Shown: piece by piece, positions 24,001 through 35,488 of the stretch
Layout of the letters: every line of letters starts with the position of its first letter
How positions within the stretch are numbered: the stretch's first letter is position 1
NCBI GenBank assembly: GCA_015499985.1
Contig: JAAAUF010000104.1
Span: 1-64,000, forward strand
Reading direction: 5' to 3'
Origin: Haplosporangium gracile
Taxonomy: Eukaryota; Mortierellomycota; Mortierellomycetes; Mortierellales; Mortierellaceae
Length of the DNA stretch: 64,000 bases
Made by a program: the position numbers and the translations under genes
The notes under the pieces: model-generated
Told to the model about the DNA's origin: nothing
The model's database searches: none
What the model saw: the letters and a program-made list of their open reading frames with translations, nothing else

Positions 24001-24473
24001 CAATGGAGGCCGCAGATATGGTCCTTATGCGTTCAGACCTAACAGACGTCGTCGCAGCCATCGACCTCTGCCGCACCATCTACCGCCGAATCCGATACAA
24101 TTTCGCCTGGGCTTCCATCTACAACATCCTTGGCGTCCCCCTAGCCATGGGAGTTCTCCTCCCCTGGGGATACCACATCCACCCGATGTTGGCCGGGTTA
24201 ATGATGGCAGTCTCAAGTGTGAGTGTCGTGCTGTCGAGTCTTATGCTGAAGCAGTGGAAGAAACCTGTGGTCGAGGACCCGACAGAGAAGGAGAAGCGGG
24301 AGAGGTTGAGGGAGGATCGGTTGGCGGAACGAACGGCCATGATGCGCGCCCATTGGAAGCGTCAATTGGGCGGTGGAGGCTCGTCAACTGCATCGTCGAA
24401 AAGCAAGGGCAAGGGCGAGTACGTCCGTGTTGGAGACAGAGACGCTGACCTCGAAATGGACCAGATCGTTTAA
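21009..24473 (+). CDS. CCC2: Copper-transporting P1B-type ATPase with three HMA domains
   Basis: Moves Cu+ from the cytosol into the Golgi lumen (Ccc2/ATP7 role), using ATP, to load secreted copper enzymes. It is one unbroken exon of 1154 aa. Three metal-binding domains carry GMTCxSC, with Cys pairs at 49/52, 173/176 and 285/288. The transmembrane CPC motif is in [13 protein letters not shown] (Cys 687). The phosphorylated Asp is D731 in DKTGTLT. The TGEA motif of the actuator domain, a SEHPLG nucleotide-binding motif and [14 protein letters not shown] near 973 are intact. Length and domain order fit the fungal family, so the enzyme should be functional. A basic Arg-rich linker and an acidic stretch (234-271) separate the second and third domains. 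Its lack of introns contrasts with the neighbouring gene, which has nine. Confidence 0.97.
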   Translation: MVAEDRQRLLADDPSSFPEEDDSSPYTTTTSTTLSSSQTITLPVVGMTCMSCVNAITSVVSGMPGIDNILVSLKQHQATVDFNASLISVAQVVEAIEDCGFDVPFDLSSLPSSSSVACEKKSGDVNNKLPHSSLASKSVTPAPPPSSTFTTIEIPSLSQKVRTAQLSVQGMTCASCVASIERSLKGTPGLVSVKVALLAERATIEYIEDQTTPQAVADLIEEIGFESAPIQSNHTRRTRRRGNKRNNTSSGGHCGGRVVPQESDDDEEEDEMVSTVDLQIFGMTCASCVNAIETELRKQPGILSVAVSLTLQAAKIEYDDQLLGVRDIVERIEDLGFDALLAERSQNAQIESLGRTKEITEWRRALRISFAFAFPVFLLSMIFPMFEWGREFYGIPVGLGIVLGDLVALVLTIPVQFGVGRRFIVSAYKSLKHGVATMDVLVSLGTLSAFTFSAFSMLYTVCSPDHPKATVFFDTSSMLITFVTFGRYLENMAKGKTSVALSKLMRLTPPTCTIYVLDPATGERLSEKQIASELIQKGDLIKVVPGDKIPTDGVVVSGQSTVDESMVTGEAIPINKTVGSLVIGGTVNGLGTFDMEAVSVGSETALAQIVQLVEDAQTSKAPIQAYADMIAGYFVPSVIFAAILTFVVWMILSHTLLADKLPGMFIKEPSKLVACLKLCISVIVVACPCALGLATPTAVMVGTGVGAQHGILIKSGTALEEAQKITKILFDKTGTLTVGKLTVASWSLQTPTPTFVPTTNNTTGDSSSSSNAASLESLTDEDLFTIVGAAESSSEHPLGRAIASYAKQQLSTISSTNFAATVADFSASTGQGIECAVTLPSSLYTPYRVIIGNKSWLTDRQISLPTTTLTADQHSQERLGRTTILVAINSTFIGWISLSDTIKPESARTVARLQQMGIQVAMVTGDQPLVAQVIASECGISPQNVHAGVSPAGKTALVQYLQDEEGHIVAMIGDGINDSPALAQSDLGIALVSGTDIAMEAADMVLMRSDLTDVVAAIDLCRTIYRRIRYNFAWASIYNILGVPLAMGVLLPWGYHIHPMLAGLMMAVSSVSVVLSSLMLKQWKKPVVEDPTEKEKRERLREDRLAERTAMMRAHWKRQLGGGGSSTASSKSKGKGEYVRVGDRDADLEMDQIV

Positions 24474-25003
24474 GGAACAAAACATGCCTGCTTTTCAGAA
24501 TGGGGAGCAGCAACAAAACGCCAAAACTCATAGACCTTTTTAGCATATATCTTATCTTGTTAGTCGCATTTATACAAAGTAAAAAACACCTACCACATTC
24601 ATTCTCACATCATGCATTGGTACAAAGACATGTTTATTTGTCAAATAAACAGCAAAGGACAAAACAAGATTGCTACGCATACAGAAAGAGGGATGGGGCA
24701 GAGAAACATACCGGCTTCTGATGTTACTTGAGGAACCACTTCGTATCATGAAGAAACGAGATGGACTCTCAAAGAACAACAAAGGTAACTTGACGATAGT
24801 AAAGTAAGAAAGGAAAAGACGAAAGCAAAACACAACAGGAATGGTACAATATAATGCCAAAAGAATGAAATAAAACGCAAAAGCAAACTCGAAAATAAAA
24901 AGAAAGAAAAAAAGAAAAGAAAAGGTAACTGTGTGGTGTTTGTGTGTATATATGGGTGTGGAATGATGTGTGTGAATTAATAGGCACGTCTGGAAGGGAT
25001 CCT
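24474..25003. other. Tail-to-tail intergenic region
   Basis: Lies between the stops of the copper ATPase (+) and the SAC3-family gene (-). It is AT-rich, contains A-rich and T-rich tracts that could hold polyadenylation signals for both genes, and shows no credible ORF. Confidence 0.6.
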
Positions 25004-28000
25004 TCAGATTTGTCCTTTGATGTCAACCGTCTGATACTTCTTTCCTGCCTCCAACACGTAAGGGAGAGCTGCCTTTGTATCCAAGAACTGGTATCGCTTC
25101 TTGTCTGGTCCACTGTCCTGATTCAAATACGGAACCACTCCAATTGCCTTCATAAATCCCATGCATTCCAACTCATCTACAAATCCCAGAGTAAACCTCA
25201 AGAACGAAACCTCAATGTTTGGACGATATCTATACAAGTGGCAAAAGTGAATAAACAAAATGTTGGTAAGAGCGATCTTCGAACTGATGCGAGGAAAAAG
25301 TTATCATAATCAGTCACAGTCGTGAACAAAAAAACACTTACGCCTTGCATATCATCTTCATGGCCTCGACCCGCTCACGTTCGACGAATTGATCCATCAG
25401 ATATCCGCCCATGTTGGGAGCATTGATGTACAGCTTGAAGAGCGCATGGTAGTTCGACGACGCCAAGGCCGTACGAACCTTCAATGCGTGCCTGACAGCT
25501 GGATCATGCTTCTGAGCTGGTGTCAACGACGCCAACATGGCAATGATATCTAATATGTCAATGAAAAGAAATATAGCTATGAGTGCAAAATTCAACAGGC
25601 TCGATCGAAAAAGTAAGCAAAGAGGTACCAAAGACAAAGGCGATTAGAAACTTGAACTCACCAGAGGGATTGCGGGTATGAAGGAGGTACAGGATGCGGT
25701 AGGCTGTAAATTCCATTACGTGCCCCTGCAAGTTGTACTCGTAGAGCTGCTTGAGTTGGGTCTGGCACTGGTTGTACTCACCGAGATCGCCCTTTTCAAG
25801 TGCGATTCTCGCGTGAATCTCGTAGACCGTAACCGTAAACTCGCTCTTGATACGTTGAACCTATAAGTATGAACAATAGTAATGGCCACAGCCATCGTTA
25901 GTTACTGCACAACATTGCTTCCTCTCTCGTCGTGAACATCAAACAGCAGGTGCATCAGTTCAAAAGTATACTTACAGTGAGATCCTGACGTACACTCTTG
26001 AACTGGTCGCAAATGTAGGCGTAGTTCTGATCTTTACGCCATTTCTCCTTCAAAAGATCCAAAGTCTTTTGAAGAACACGAACAGGGCGAACAGTCGCAG
26101 GATCGGGTGCCTAGATAATCATCGTAATTTGAAAGAACAGCATGATTAGGATGGGGCGCTAGGATTGTGAAAGCAAAACACGCTTATCATATAACAGACA
26201 CCTACCGAAGTCAAACGCAGGTAGTTCTTCTCGAGCTGGGTGCTTGTGCCGACAATCGTGTACTCATCCCAATCAATCACATCAGAGTTAAAAACAGGCG
26301 CGGTATACACAGGTTTGGATTTCTTGGGCACGTCGTTTCTGGCATCCAAGAAGCGTCGCTGGCGCTTTTCGCGACGTCTCGTCTCCTCCTCTCCCGCGGT
26401 CGTTGGCTCAGGCGAATCGCTCAACTTGCGTCTATACGATAGAAGCAGATAAGTAGATGGCATATTGGTGTCAAGCCAAGAGCATGTCAATGTTCCAATG
26501 AATGAACAATACGATAACGATATTTGTACTTACGAAGCCCTTTCTCTCTCCTTATCCTTCTTGGTCTTGTATTTGCTAAAAAAAAGTTATAAAAAATATC
26601 GAAAGCACAAGGTCCGTCAGAACAGTGTGTTTGAACCACATACGGCACGTACATCATCTTTCGGATGAAGAACTTACTTAGGGACGTTCATCTTTTCCCA
26701 CTCGATGTCCCACAGTGTGCCGTCTGAATGGTACTTAGAGACCATGTCTCTCAAATCTTTCTGTGCAACGTCGCGCTCCTCATCGGCGATGGTCTCAAAG
26801 ACGCGCTGAACATAATCCTTCAGTGACTGGGGCCAGCCTTCGCTGTTGCTTGCAACTCCTGATGACTCCTTGGTCTCTAAGGCGTTCGTGGTTAATGGCT
26901 TTGTTTTTTTTGACTTTACCGACAGATACGCGGGTTCTACACATGGTTAATACAATGTGACAAATGAGATGATGGTTAGATTATGAGCTGCAACAATGAG
27001 AGCCAAGCAAACACCAAACGTATGATAGAATACACTAGTGTATGTTGCATTCACTTACTCTCGTGTATAAGCTTTGACATGTTAACGCCGTTCCTAAGTA
27101 ATGTCAAAAAAAAAAGATAAACGATGACGGTTAGCTGATCTTCGTCTTCATGTCTCAGAACGAGAAGAACGATAATCATTCAACGCTACACACAGAAAGA
27201 TATATATTGATACTTACTGTCCAGAGTAGCCGTCGTCGTTAAGAGTGGTGGTATGGAGCTTTTGTTGAATATGAACCTTATCCTGTTCCTCGCAAGCCCT
27301 TTTCTGACGCTGCTCTGCCTCTAAATGCTTCTGCTTTTGAAAGGCCTGGTTGTCAAACGGTGGCTGGTTATTGGGTTTGCCGTTCCAGTGTTGCTTGCCC
27401 TGATATCCCGACTGAAAACCCGAATGAGATGAATTCGCGTGTGCGGGGTACGGCTTTGAGTAGTTGCCGTTCTGTCCTGGGGGTCCTTGGTTGCTATAGG
27501 AAGAAGAATAAGCCGAGGGAGGCTGCTGCTGGTGAGAAGAATAAGGGTAAGCGGTTAGTGCGGAGGGTGCAGCTGGCGCTTGCTGAGTTCCTGGAGCAGA
27601 GGGCTGGTAACCAGGGTACTGATGGTTATGAGCTTGAACACCGGGGGCAGCAGAAGCTGGGTATGAGTAAGGTTGATGTCCTTGCTGTGCGTAGTAGTCG
27701 TGATAGGCTGCGTGTCCGTTGTATGGAGCGGCTGCTGCTGCAGGGACTCCAGTGAACGGTGGTGCTGATGAAGTGGCTTGAGCAGAGTTATACTGAGAGT
27801 AATAGGCGGCGTATTGCTGGGCGTATTCCTCTGAATTGAGTGCTTGTTGGGGCTGAGCCTGTGTGGGTGCAGCGGTTGCGGACTGAGCGCCGTACTGTTG
27901 ATAGTATGCAGAGTAATCGGGTGCGGCAGTGGATGAAGCGGGCGCGGTGATTCCTGGCTGTTGATATCCAGGGTTTGCAGCCAACCTAAGAGTGAAGGTT

Positions 28001-28275
28001 AATAGTTCCGTTAGCATTCCACATTCGTAACTCAATTATCACACGCTATCGTTCTGTATCTCTTTTGTTCAGAAAAAGAACTACCGCAGGACATGCATGA
28101 GACAGCAAGGCCGTATGGTGTGTTTATGTAGGGACAAAAAACAGAACGAGAGAAAGAATTGTACTCACCAAGCCTGATATGCTTGAACTTGCTGGGTGTA
28201 TTGTTGGTACTGCTCGGCGTAAAGTGCGGCTGCTGCTTGATCAGCGGCAGGGTCTGACTGAGTAGGGTTCGCCAT
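25004..28275 (-). CDS. THP3: SAC3/GANP-family protein, Thp3/LENG8-like
   Basis: Ten exons: 28275-28169, 27985-27218, 27093-27059, 26936-26678, 26575-26534, 26431-26206, 26110-25976, 25860-25662, 25549-25342 and 25229-25004, giving 734 aa. All junctions keep frame with GT-AG sites. Residues 1 to about 270 are a Tyr/Gln/Ala/Pro/Ser-rich, prion-like region ([24 protein letters not shown]). Then come a charged linker and a basic KRQRRF segment. The SAC3/GANP PCI-like domain runs from about 480 to the end ([20 protein letters not shown] ... [20 protein letters not shown] ... [20 protein letters not shown]). This order matches human LENG8 and yeast Thp3, nuclear factors linking transcription elongation and mRNA processing with Csn12. 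The head-to-head neighbour is rlmN, 782 bp away. The symbol is by resemblance. Confidence 0.85.
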
Positions 28276-29057
28276 TGACCGAGTGTATGGAAGAAAAAAG
28301 AGAAGAAAAGGTTGCAGGTGGAGCAGTGGAAGGAGAGAAGGAAATAAAAGGGATGGAATTTACGTACAAAAACGAATGGATAATAATATCAATTCAAAAT
28401 TTTGTCCGTAAAACAAAAGGAGTTGTGCGTATGCGTGCGTTGTTGAGTGAGTGATTGAGGCAGGCAGATACAAAAGATAAGGAGGAGGACAAGGGTCGAG
28501 GGTCAGTCCAAGGTTGGATGAGATCGGGATGTGTCTGAAAGAGAAAAGTGCGGCGAGCCGGTTTGTCTGTGTTTGCGTGAGCGTATTAATGAGCTTTATC
28601 GAAAGAGATAAAGAGAAAGCAAACGAAAGGAATGTCAGACGGTGAGAGACAAGGAGGGAAGAGAGAGCCGACAAAACAATAATGACAGTGAGAGTGAGAG
28701 TGAAAGAGGCAGGCGAAGGAGAGAGAGAGAGAGAGCGAGACGCACGATTAGATGGTAGCTTCTTTTATAGGGAAAAAAAAGAAGGGACAACAAGTTGTTT
28801 GTCCGAATGAGTGTGTGCGTGTGCCTTGCGTGAGGCGTCTGTATGGATGAGAGAGAGGGAAGAGACAAATGATGAGAAAAAAGAAAGGGCAAGGCCGACT
28901 CACTTAATCATTTGTGAGTCTGAAGTGGCTTGGAGGTAATCATGACTGCCATTTTTTTTTTCCTTTTTTTTCTCCGCTCAGCCATCTGCCATTGTTACTA
29001 CTTTTGGTGGCCACAGTTTTTTTTGTTTATTTCCTCCTTCACTTCTCGGACAAAGAA
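28276..29057. promoter_or_regulatory. Divergent promoter region between the THP3-like and RlmN-like genes
   Basis: A 782-bp region between two start codons that face away from each other. It contains GA/CT microsatellites near 28690-28740, purine-rich tracts, and a minus-strand CTATAAAAG-like sequence near 28763-28771. Individual promoter elements cannot be assigned to one gene or the other by eye. Confidence 0.4.
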
Positions 29058-30860
29058 ATGGTGTCTCATTCGCTCTGGAGGCAATGCACTTCCTCAGGAA
29101 CACACCACCTGATAACTCACTCCCAGAGTAGAGTCGTCTGCCAAACCCATTGGAAGCCATCTGCATTCCTCAAAACCCATATCGCCGCTTACTCTTCCTA
29201 CCGCTCTGGCAATAGCAACTCCCCTCCACCTCTTCGGAGACCTCGGACTTTTGATGCAACCAGTCACAGGAACAAGCCCGTAACTGTCAACCCTCACCTG
29301 GATACTGCACATCTCTCCAACTCTGCACCGCCAGTCCGGGACTGGGACAAGAAGAACCTCATCGGACTCTCGCTCGAGCAGTTGAAGGACGAATTCAAGT
29401 CGATCTCTGGAGTGAAATCGTACACCGCTGCACAGATTTGGAGGTTCCTTTATCAGCGAGGAGTGACAAGCATCGATGAGATGCTCAATATCCCAAAGTC
29501 TATCAAGGATGAACTGAATGAGAACTACACCATCAACTATGGCCGTGTCGTGGTATGTCCCCCAGGAATGTATTATGCACGCATGGTTCGGATTTATGCG
29601 ATTGGATCTTATTTAACCAACATGTTCGTCACTTCGATAACTACTAGTCGGATCATGTGTCGCCGACAGACGGGACAAGAAAGTTACTGGTTGGATTTAA
29701 GGATCCCAAGGCGATGGTCGAGTCAGTCTTCATCCCGATGAACGGTCCAAGAGGCACACAATGCATCAGCAGTCAAGTCGGATGCTCCTTGGCATGCACA
29801 TTCTGTCACACAGGAACTCAAAAACTGCTAAGGAATTTAACACCAGGAGAGATTATCAGCCAGTACATGATCCCAGCAAAGGACTATGGCGATCTCCCTC
29901 TTGTTAAGAATGCTCAGCGGAATGTCAGTAATATCGTGTTTATGGGTCAAGGCGAACCTTTATACAACTGGAGGTATGCATCTATCCCGATTTTTGTTGT
30001 CATATCTAGTAGTGTCTCAGAAGGCAGCATTATCTCACCGTACACTGTTTTTCTACATTTTCACTCGACATCGATCATTAGGAATGTTAAGCAGGCGATT
30101 GAGATCCTAACAGACAAGGATGGAATCGGGATGCCCAAGAGCAAGATCACAGTCTCGACGTCTGGAGTGGCTCCTGGACTTGCCAAGTTGGCTGAGCTCG
30201 GGGGAATTAGTCTTGCCATCTCGCTCCATGCAACCAACGATAACCTTCGTGACGAGATCGTCCCCATCAACAAGTATGCTACATGCACTGCGACTGCTAT
30301 TGATTGATATCACAGAAAGGAGTCAGCTCGTGCTAATCATATTCACATTCTGATTATAACTATAGAACATTTCCTATCAAGGTTCTCATGGAGGCATGCG
30401 CGGATTATGCGAAAAGGATGGAGAGCTGCAATCGCGATAGTCAGCGAATCACCTTTGAGTATGTAACACTACGAGCGATTTTTTTTTTATTTACGACATT
30501 TTCATGTGCTGAGAAACTTGCAGGGAATGTAGCAGCTAACCTTTTCATCTACCCTTCTTCTCATCCCTCGTGCACCCTTGAAGATATGTTATGCTGAAGG
30601 ATGTCAACGATAGCTTTCAGGAGGCACGAGCCCTCGCTGACTTGCTTCGAGACATCCCTTCACACGTCAACTTGATCCCCTTCAACCCCTGGCCCGGCAG
30701 CCAGTATGTCAGTTCGCCTCGAGACCACATTGTCGGCTTTTCTCGCATTATCGAGAATCTGGGAGTCCCTACTACTATTCGATGGCCTAGAGGACTCGAT
30801 GTCATGGGCGCCTGCGGTCAATTGAAGACCACCTATGACCAAGAAAAGCTGTCGCAGTGA
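29058..30860 (+). CDS. rlmN: RlmN-like radical-SAM 23S-type rRNA/tRNA adenine-C2 methyltransferase, probably mitochondrial
   Basis: Five exons: 29058-29552, 29648-29973, 30082-30273, 30366-30458 and 30584-30860, giving 460 aa. The 4Fe-4S cluster motif CSLACTFC has Cys at 211, 215 and 218. The family's methyl-carrying region is seen in MGACGQL near the C-terminus (Cys 446), and VFMGQGEPLYNW and SLHATNDNLRDEIVPINK are typical RlmN blocks. Bacterial RlmN methylates A2503 of 23S rRNA and A37 of some tRNAs. The extra N-terminal 100 residues are rich in Ser, Arg, His and Thr with few acidic residues, as in mitochondrial presequences, so action on mitochondrial rRNA is likely. An in-frame upstream ATG at 28914 would add a hydrophobic stretch and is less likely. 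Cys 446 being the catalytic one is by family analogy. Confidence 0.9.
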
Positions 30861-31636
30861 TCATCTTGGCGGTTCTCTTTCATTTGGCATTTTTTGTAGC
30901 CTTGTGTAACAATATCATTCTTACTTTCTGTGATGAAAAAACGGCTTGTTTTGTTGTGAGCGGAAGAGCCAGCGTTTTGATCATGTATTCCGTTGTGAGT
31001 CCACTTGAAAAAAAAAAGGTTGACAATGTCATTGTGACAAATTTGAACTATGCGATCGGAATTGAATCTCTACCTTTACCCTTCTGCGTATAAGGGGACA
31101 CGGTGCGCTTACCATCCCAGTCACTTCCTCTTCCTATCATTTCTTTTTTGAAGACCGGCGTCCAATCCAGCAGCCCCCGACCAGAAGACATGCTCTCTGG
31201 GTAATTGTGCACTATTTTCACGAAAAATCTCAGGGAACTTAATGAAAAAACATGTCATCGCTTCCCATCGCTTTACTATGCTGTCAACCATTCATTCCTT
31301 GCTTGAATATATCTCTACGGTGCACACTTTCCAAACCCTCGGTCTATCTGTGAATACCTGCATCACCATGCAGGACTGAAACGCGTATCAATAGGACCCC
31401 ATCCGACCGTTGCAGAAATTTCGCGTCCATGTGTTTCGTAATATCCCTTTTCTGCCTCGGTGTTGAGCTGCCACTGCCATTGTGAGACACATCCTTTACC
31501 TTTTTCGTTCTTTCTTCCTTCGTCTTGTTTCTTTCCTCATTTCCCCTCCCTTTTCTTTCTTCTCTCTTCCCTCTTCACTCTTCACCTTCTCCCCCGGCGC
31601 TCAACTTATCCCCTCAAGTATTTCTATATACACGAA
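30861..31636. other. Intergenic region
   Basis: No supported gene. It holds the probable 3' untranslated region of the RlmN-like gene. A strongly C/T-rich tract (31495-31615) sits immediately before the tentative secreted-protein start and is consistent with a fungal 5' leader. Confidence 0.5.
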
Positions 31637-32285
31637 ATGGTAGTCCGCCGGATCATACTTTCAGTAGTACTGCTCTACATCCTCCCTGTCCCATTCTGTT
31701 CCCTCATCACAGACTCTGCCCCCACCAACCTCGTCCTCAGTGCACCACCACTTCACCTCCTCTCACCTCACACACGGATATCCTCCTCTTCGTCCCTATA
31801 CCCCCACAAAACTCCGCTCATCGAACAAGCAAGACCACCAACACATTCTCACCACTTCTGCAGTAGCCACGGCTTTAAGAAAGAGCATCAAGAAACACAA
31901 CACCGAAAGTAACGAAGTTCGAACTCTCTACAACTCATCGGCGCCACTAGAGGATATGGACGGATTCACGAAAGGCTTTCATGAATGTATCGTTCACACG
32001 CAAGAAATGGTCCCCGAATGCAAGAACGCTGTCCCTCCTAGCACTCCAGACAAGGATACGGAGATGACATGGCGTAGTCTTTGTTCGTTGGCCAGTTATG
32101 TCCGCCATCATAGCTGTAAACACAAAGACGTCGATTGGAGCAGGTGGATGGGAGATATCGATCAGAGACTTGTACAGTCAGGTGATGGCGTCGTTGACGA
32201 GTCTTCGCGCCACCAGTTAAAGTTTGAGTTTTTTTTATTTGATGGTGATCAAAAAGGAGCGACGTTTCAAAGGATGCACTTATGA
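31637..32285 (+). CDS. Tentative secreted cysteine-containing small protein
   Basis: Not a family I recognise. Frame 1 opens with a convincing signal peptide, MVVRRIILSVVLLYILPVPF. A second frame downstream encodes a hydrophilic domain with good codon use (GFHECIVHTQEMVPECKNAV, TWRSLCSLASYVRHHSCKH). Joining 31637-31739 to 31864-32285 through a 124-bp intron (donor GTGCAC, acceptor TTCTGCAG) gives one 174-aa product with four cysteines in the mature part. The donor is weak, so a frameshift or another splice pattern is possible. The stop overlaps by six bases the stop end of the convergent MOD5-like gene. The features resemble small secreted proteins of fungi, but no function is claimed. Confidence 0.4.
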
Positions 32286-35108
32286 TGGCTTCTCATCCTT
32301 CTTATCACCATCATCCCCGACGTCAGTCCGCCGTACCTTCGAGTCTGGCTGCCCCACACCGTCGCCATCATCACCACCATCCATCATCCCACCAACAACC
32401 TCAACCTCCTGGTTCAGCGTCCCCTCCCGTTTCCGCTTCTTGTACTCTTGCGCCTTGAAATACCACCAGTTAGCACCATCCCGCTCCATCTCAGTCTTGT
32501 TGGTCCTCATCTTGCGGTGTATCTTGGACCGCAAATGTTGTTCCCAACTCGTCGGGCCATGAATGATCACCGGCGGCGGGAGTTGTTGTTCCTCAGAAGT
32601 AGTAGAGCCCGGTGATTGGACGTACTTTTCGTGCATAATTCTTTGCATACTTGTGCAAATGTCGCATTCTTTCTTTTCCCATGATTCTAATGCTGACACG
32701 GCACTGTGTTGTTTGTATCAAAGAAGATATGGAAAGAAGGCTGTTGTTAGTGTGTGTTTCCTTAGATGTATGAGCATGGCCAAGACAGAGGTATAAAAAC
32801 ATGGTTTAAAATCTTTACTCAAGATCTCGCTGGACGGCAAGCATTTCTTTGGCGTATTGGTTCAAGCACTCGGCGTCGGGTAGGTCCTCCCCTGCAAAGA
32901 AACCTATCAGTAAAAGCCGTCAAAAAAAAAGATTATCAGCCTCCCTCAACGCGACCAACAGCAATTTCCGCTGTGTCATGCCATACAATGGCAATGGTAT
33001 ATGAGCTTACTTTTGGCGATTTTGAAGGCGACATTGCCTACATTCTCTTTCCACGTGTCCAGTGCTATGTCAACGCGATCAAAAAAGTCAGTGTTAGAGC
33101 TAAAGGCATCCTTCATGTCCAGATCACCTTGTGACAACTATGCATAAAAAATAAACTAGTGTGACCTACAGGTAGCGTCCAGGAGATAGATCTTAACCTC
33201 CTTCTCGCGGCAAAGTGGGAGCAGCTTGTTGCGGATCCAAAGAACTTGCCGCTTTGCGTATTGCCGTGTCCTCGTCTTCATTGTTTCTGTGCACTCTGCT
33301 TTCAGCTTTTCTAGCTCTTCTGTGGCTACAAGGTGCGGCATGAAGAAGCAAAATGGTACTATCAGCAAAGATCCTCAATCAACACACATCTTGCGTTTAT
33401 TCTTCTCAATGAGTGATACTATAGTCTTACCTGTTGGTTGGTCATTCTTGATCGCTTCCTCGACTGCGGTAAAGTATGGATCAAACTCTTTGTAGCCTAT
33501 AATACACGAATGAGGATATTCACCGCCGTTAACGTTTGTGAGTGCCTTCTCTGCATTCATCAAAGTAGCCATCGTTATCGTTGATATTTCTGCATACCAA
33601 TTGCCTGCCAGATTCCGCGCTCATAATCCGTGTTTGGTCCTACGCTTTTTCTCATTCCTTGAATTTCTTCAAAAAGACCACCCTATTATGCAGAACGAAT
33701 GAATACGGGCGCGTTAGATACTTCTTCAGCCTGCTCGACAAAAGTCCGAATTCATTGTTGGTTGTATTCATACGATTGTCGCGTGTACCTTGACCATTGT
33801 ATCAACTCTTGCGTCCAGACGAGCGTTTAGCACATCCGGTGCAGAATAGACCCAGAAGATGCACGTTGGCATCCTAGCGCAGAGATTTCCATTAGCTGTT
33901 GAGTGAATAATGGTTCGAGCTCCGTTGTGTCTCTCGTGCGACGAGCATAGCCAGATCCTTACCGAAGTCTTTCGCTGTCTGGTAGAGCATGTTGCTTCTT
34001 GATAAGATCGCTCTGACATTCGCCTGTCTCAAAGAACACCTACATGATATGTACATCGAACAAAGGCAGTTCAATTATTTAGCAAAGTAGTCTCAACTAA
34101 ACCTTTGTTTTCTCAGACGATCTAGTCAGGTATATATCTGAACCCATACCTGTAGTGAGCGAGTGATTTTCCGCCGGTCGTTCTCATGCCACTTGTTGGC
34201 CATGATAGAATCGACCTCCTGCAGCTTCCTGTACAATGTCGCAGTATCCGAGTCACGCAAAAACGTTTCGTGGGCGTCTGATTCTTCCTGTTGTTGCGTT
34301 TCAGATAGCGTCCCGACATTCTTCTTCGTATCCAGTAAAGTGTCGCGCCAGAGGAGTGATTGGATGTAGTAGTGTGTTCCTCCGACTACGACTGGCATAT
34401 GCTTCCGTTCATGAATCTTTTCAATCTATCAAATCGGTTTTTTAAAACAAATAGATCAACCGTTAGGATAGTCTTGCGACTTTAATCAATGCGATTGGTT
34501 TGATCAGTAGATGTAAAACGACTGATATGCTCATTGTGGGACGCGTACCAGACCTAGGGCATCAGCTTTGAAGTCCAGAACAGAGTATTCCTGATCCATG
34601 GGCAAAAAATCCATAAGGTGGTGCACAACCCCTTCGCGTTCGTCCATGGGCATCTTGTTGGTGATAATATCCAATCCCTTGTAGACCTATTTTGCGGAGC
34701 AAATTAAGAAAAATGGCGTCAGCAGAAAAATAATGAGCTTTGACCCTCTTTCCATGTGTTTCCTTGCTTGTTGCGCCTGGTTTTCAAAAGACTTTTTTCT
34801 ACCTGGAGGGCGTCTCCATTAATGACTTCTCCGTCTAGTTCCTTAGCAAGCTGGATCGATAGGTTGGATTTCCCGACACCGGTGGTGCCAATGACGGCTA
34901 TCACGCCTGGATCCATAGTTCTACTGAGGGAGCTGTAAAAGCGGCGGCTTGTCCAAGAGTGGTTTTCTGTCGTGAAAGTTGGATAGTGTCGTGCTGCTGG
35001 TAGAGAGGTATTTACGAGGCAGGAGGGCAGCTGTGTATTGCTGTAGTTGTTGAGTCGTGTTTTCAGTGTCTGATGTGCTCGTCCTGCGAATGTCAGCCAA
35101 CGACGCAT
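32280..35108 (-). CDS. MOD5: tRNA dimethylallyltransferase (isopentenyl-A37) with C-terminal zinc finger
   Basis: Adds dimethylallyl to N6 of A37 in tRNAs reading UNN codons. Eleven exons: 35108-34803, 34686-34549, 34425-34150, 34039-33963, 33873-33789, 33682-33598, 33496-33431, 33325-33170, 33127-33011, 32891-32819 and 32703-32280, giving 600 aa. The P-loop GTTGVGKS is at 74-81, [17 protein letters not shown] supplies the Asp/Gln motif, and [13 protein letters not shown] is the GGTxxY motif. The C2H2 zinc finger typical of eukaryotic enzymes has C473, C476, H516 and H522, but with a 39-residue gap between the pairs. Residues 1-64 look like a mitochondrial presequence and M65 begins the conserved core, so two starts could serve mitochondria and cytosol as in yeast Mod5. 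It is divergent with the V-ATPase gene. Confidence 0.93.
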
Positions 35109-35488
35109 GAGTTTCTTCTGCTCTTCCTTCCTTGTGTGTATGTATGTTGTGTATGTGAGCCGAGCTCAGGTTTACTCCCGCGTGGCCAGGCAAGAACACC
35201 AGCCACTACTGTGACGTCGCCAATTTTTGAATAGGGCAGGGACCATATGGTTCATGGTCAATGAACCTCTTGTTCACACCTGCCCTTCATTCTCTTCCTC
35301 CCTTCCTCCCCGCTCACCCCTCTCTCCTTCCTCACACTCGCATTAGTCAACACTATCCCTCCTCTTCACTCTCCCAAACAGCCACCACTCGTCAGGGAGG
35401 ATCACTCACTCACCAGCAGCAACTAACCACCAACAAACACTCCACTCAGCCTTCAACAAAGACGACTGAACGTCACTAACTCGTAGCC
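35109..35488. promoter_or_regulatory. Divergent promoter region between MOD5-like and V-ATPase a genes
   Basis: A 380-bp region between two outward-facing start codons. The right half is C/T- and C/A-rich (35280-35470) and is the likely leader of the V-ATPase gene. No clear TATA box is visible. Confidence 0.4.
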
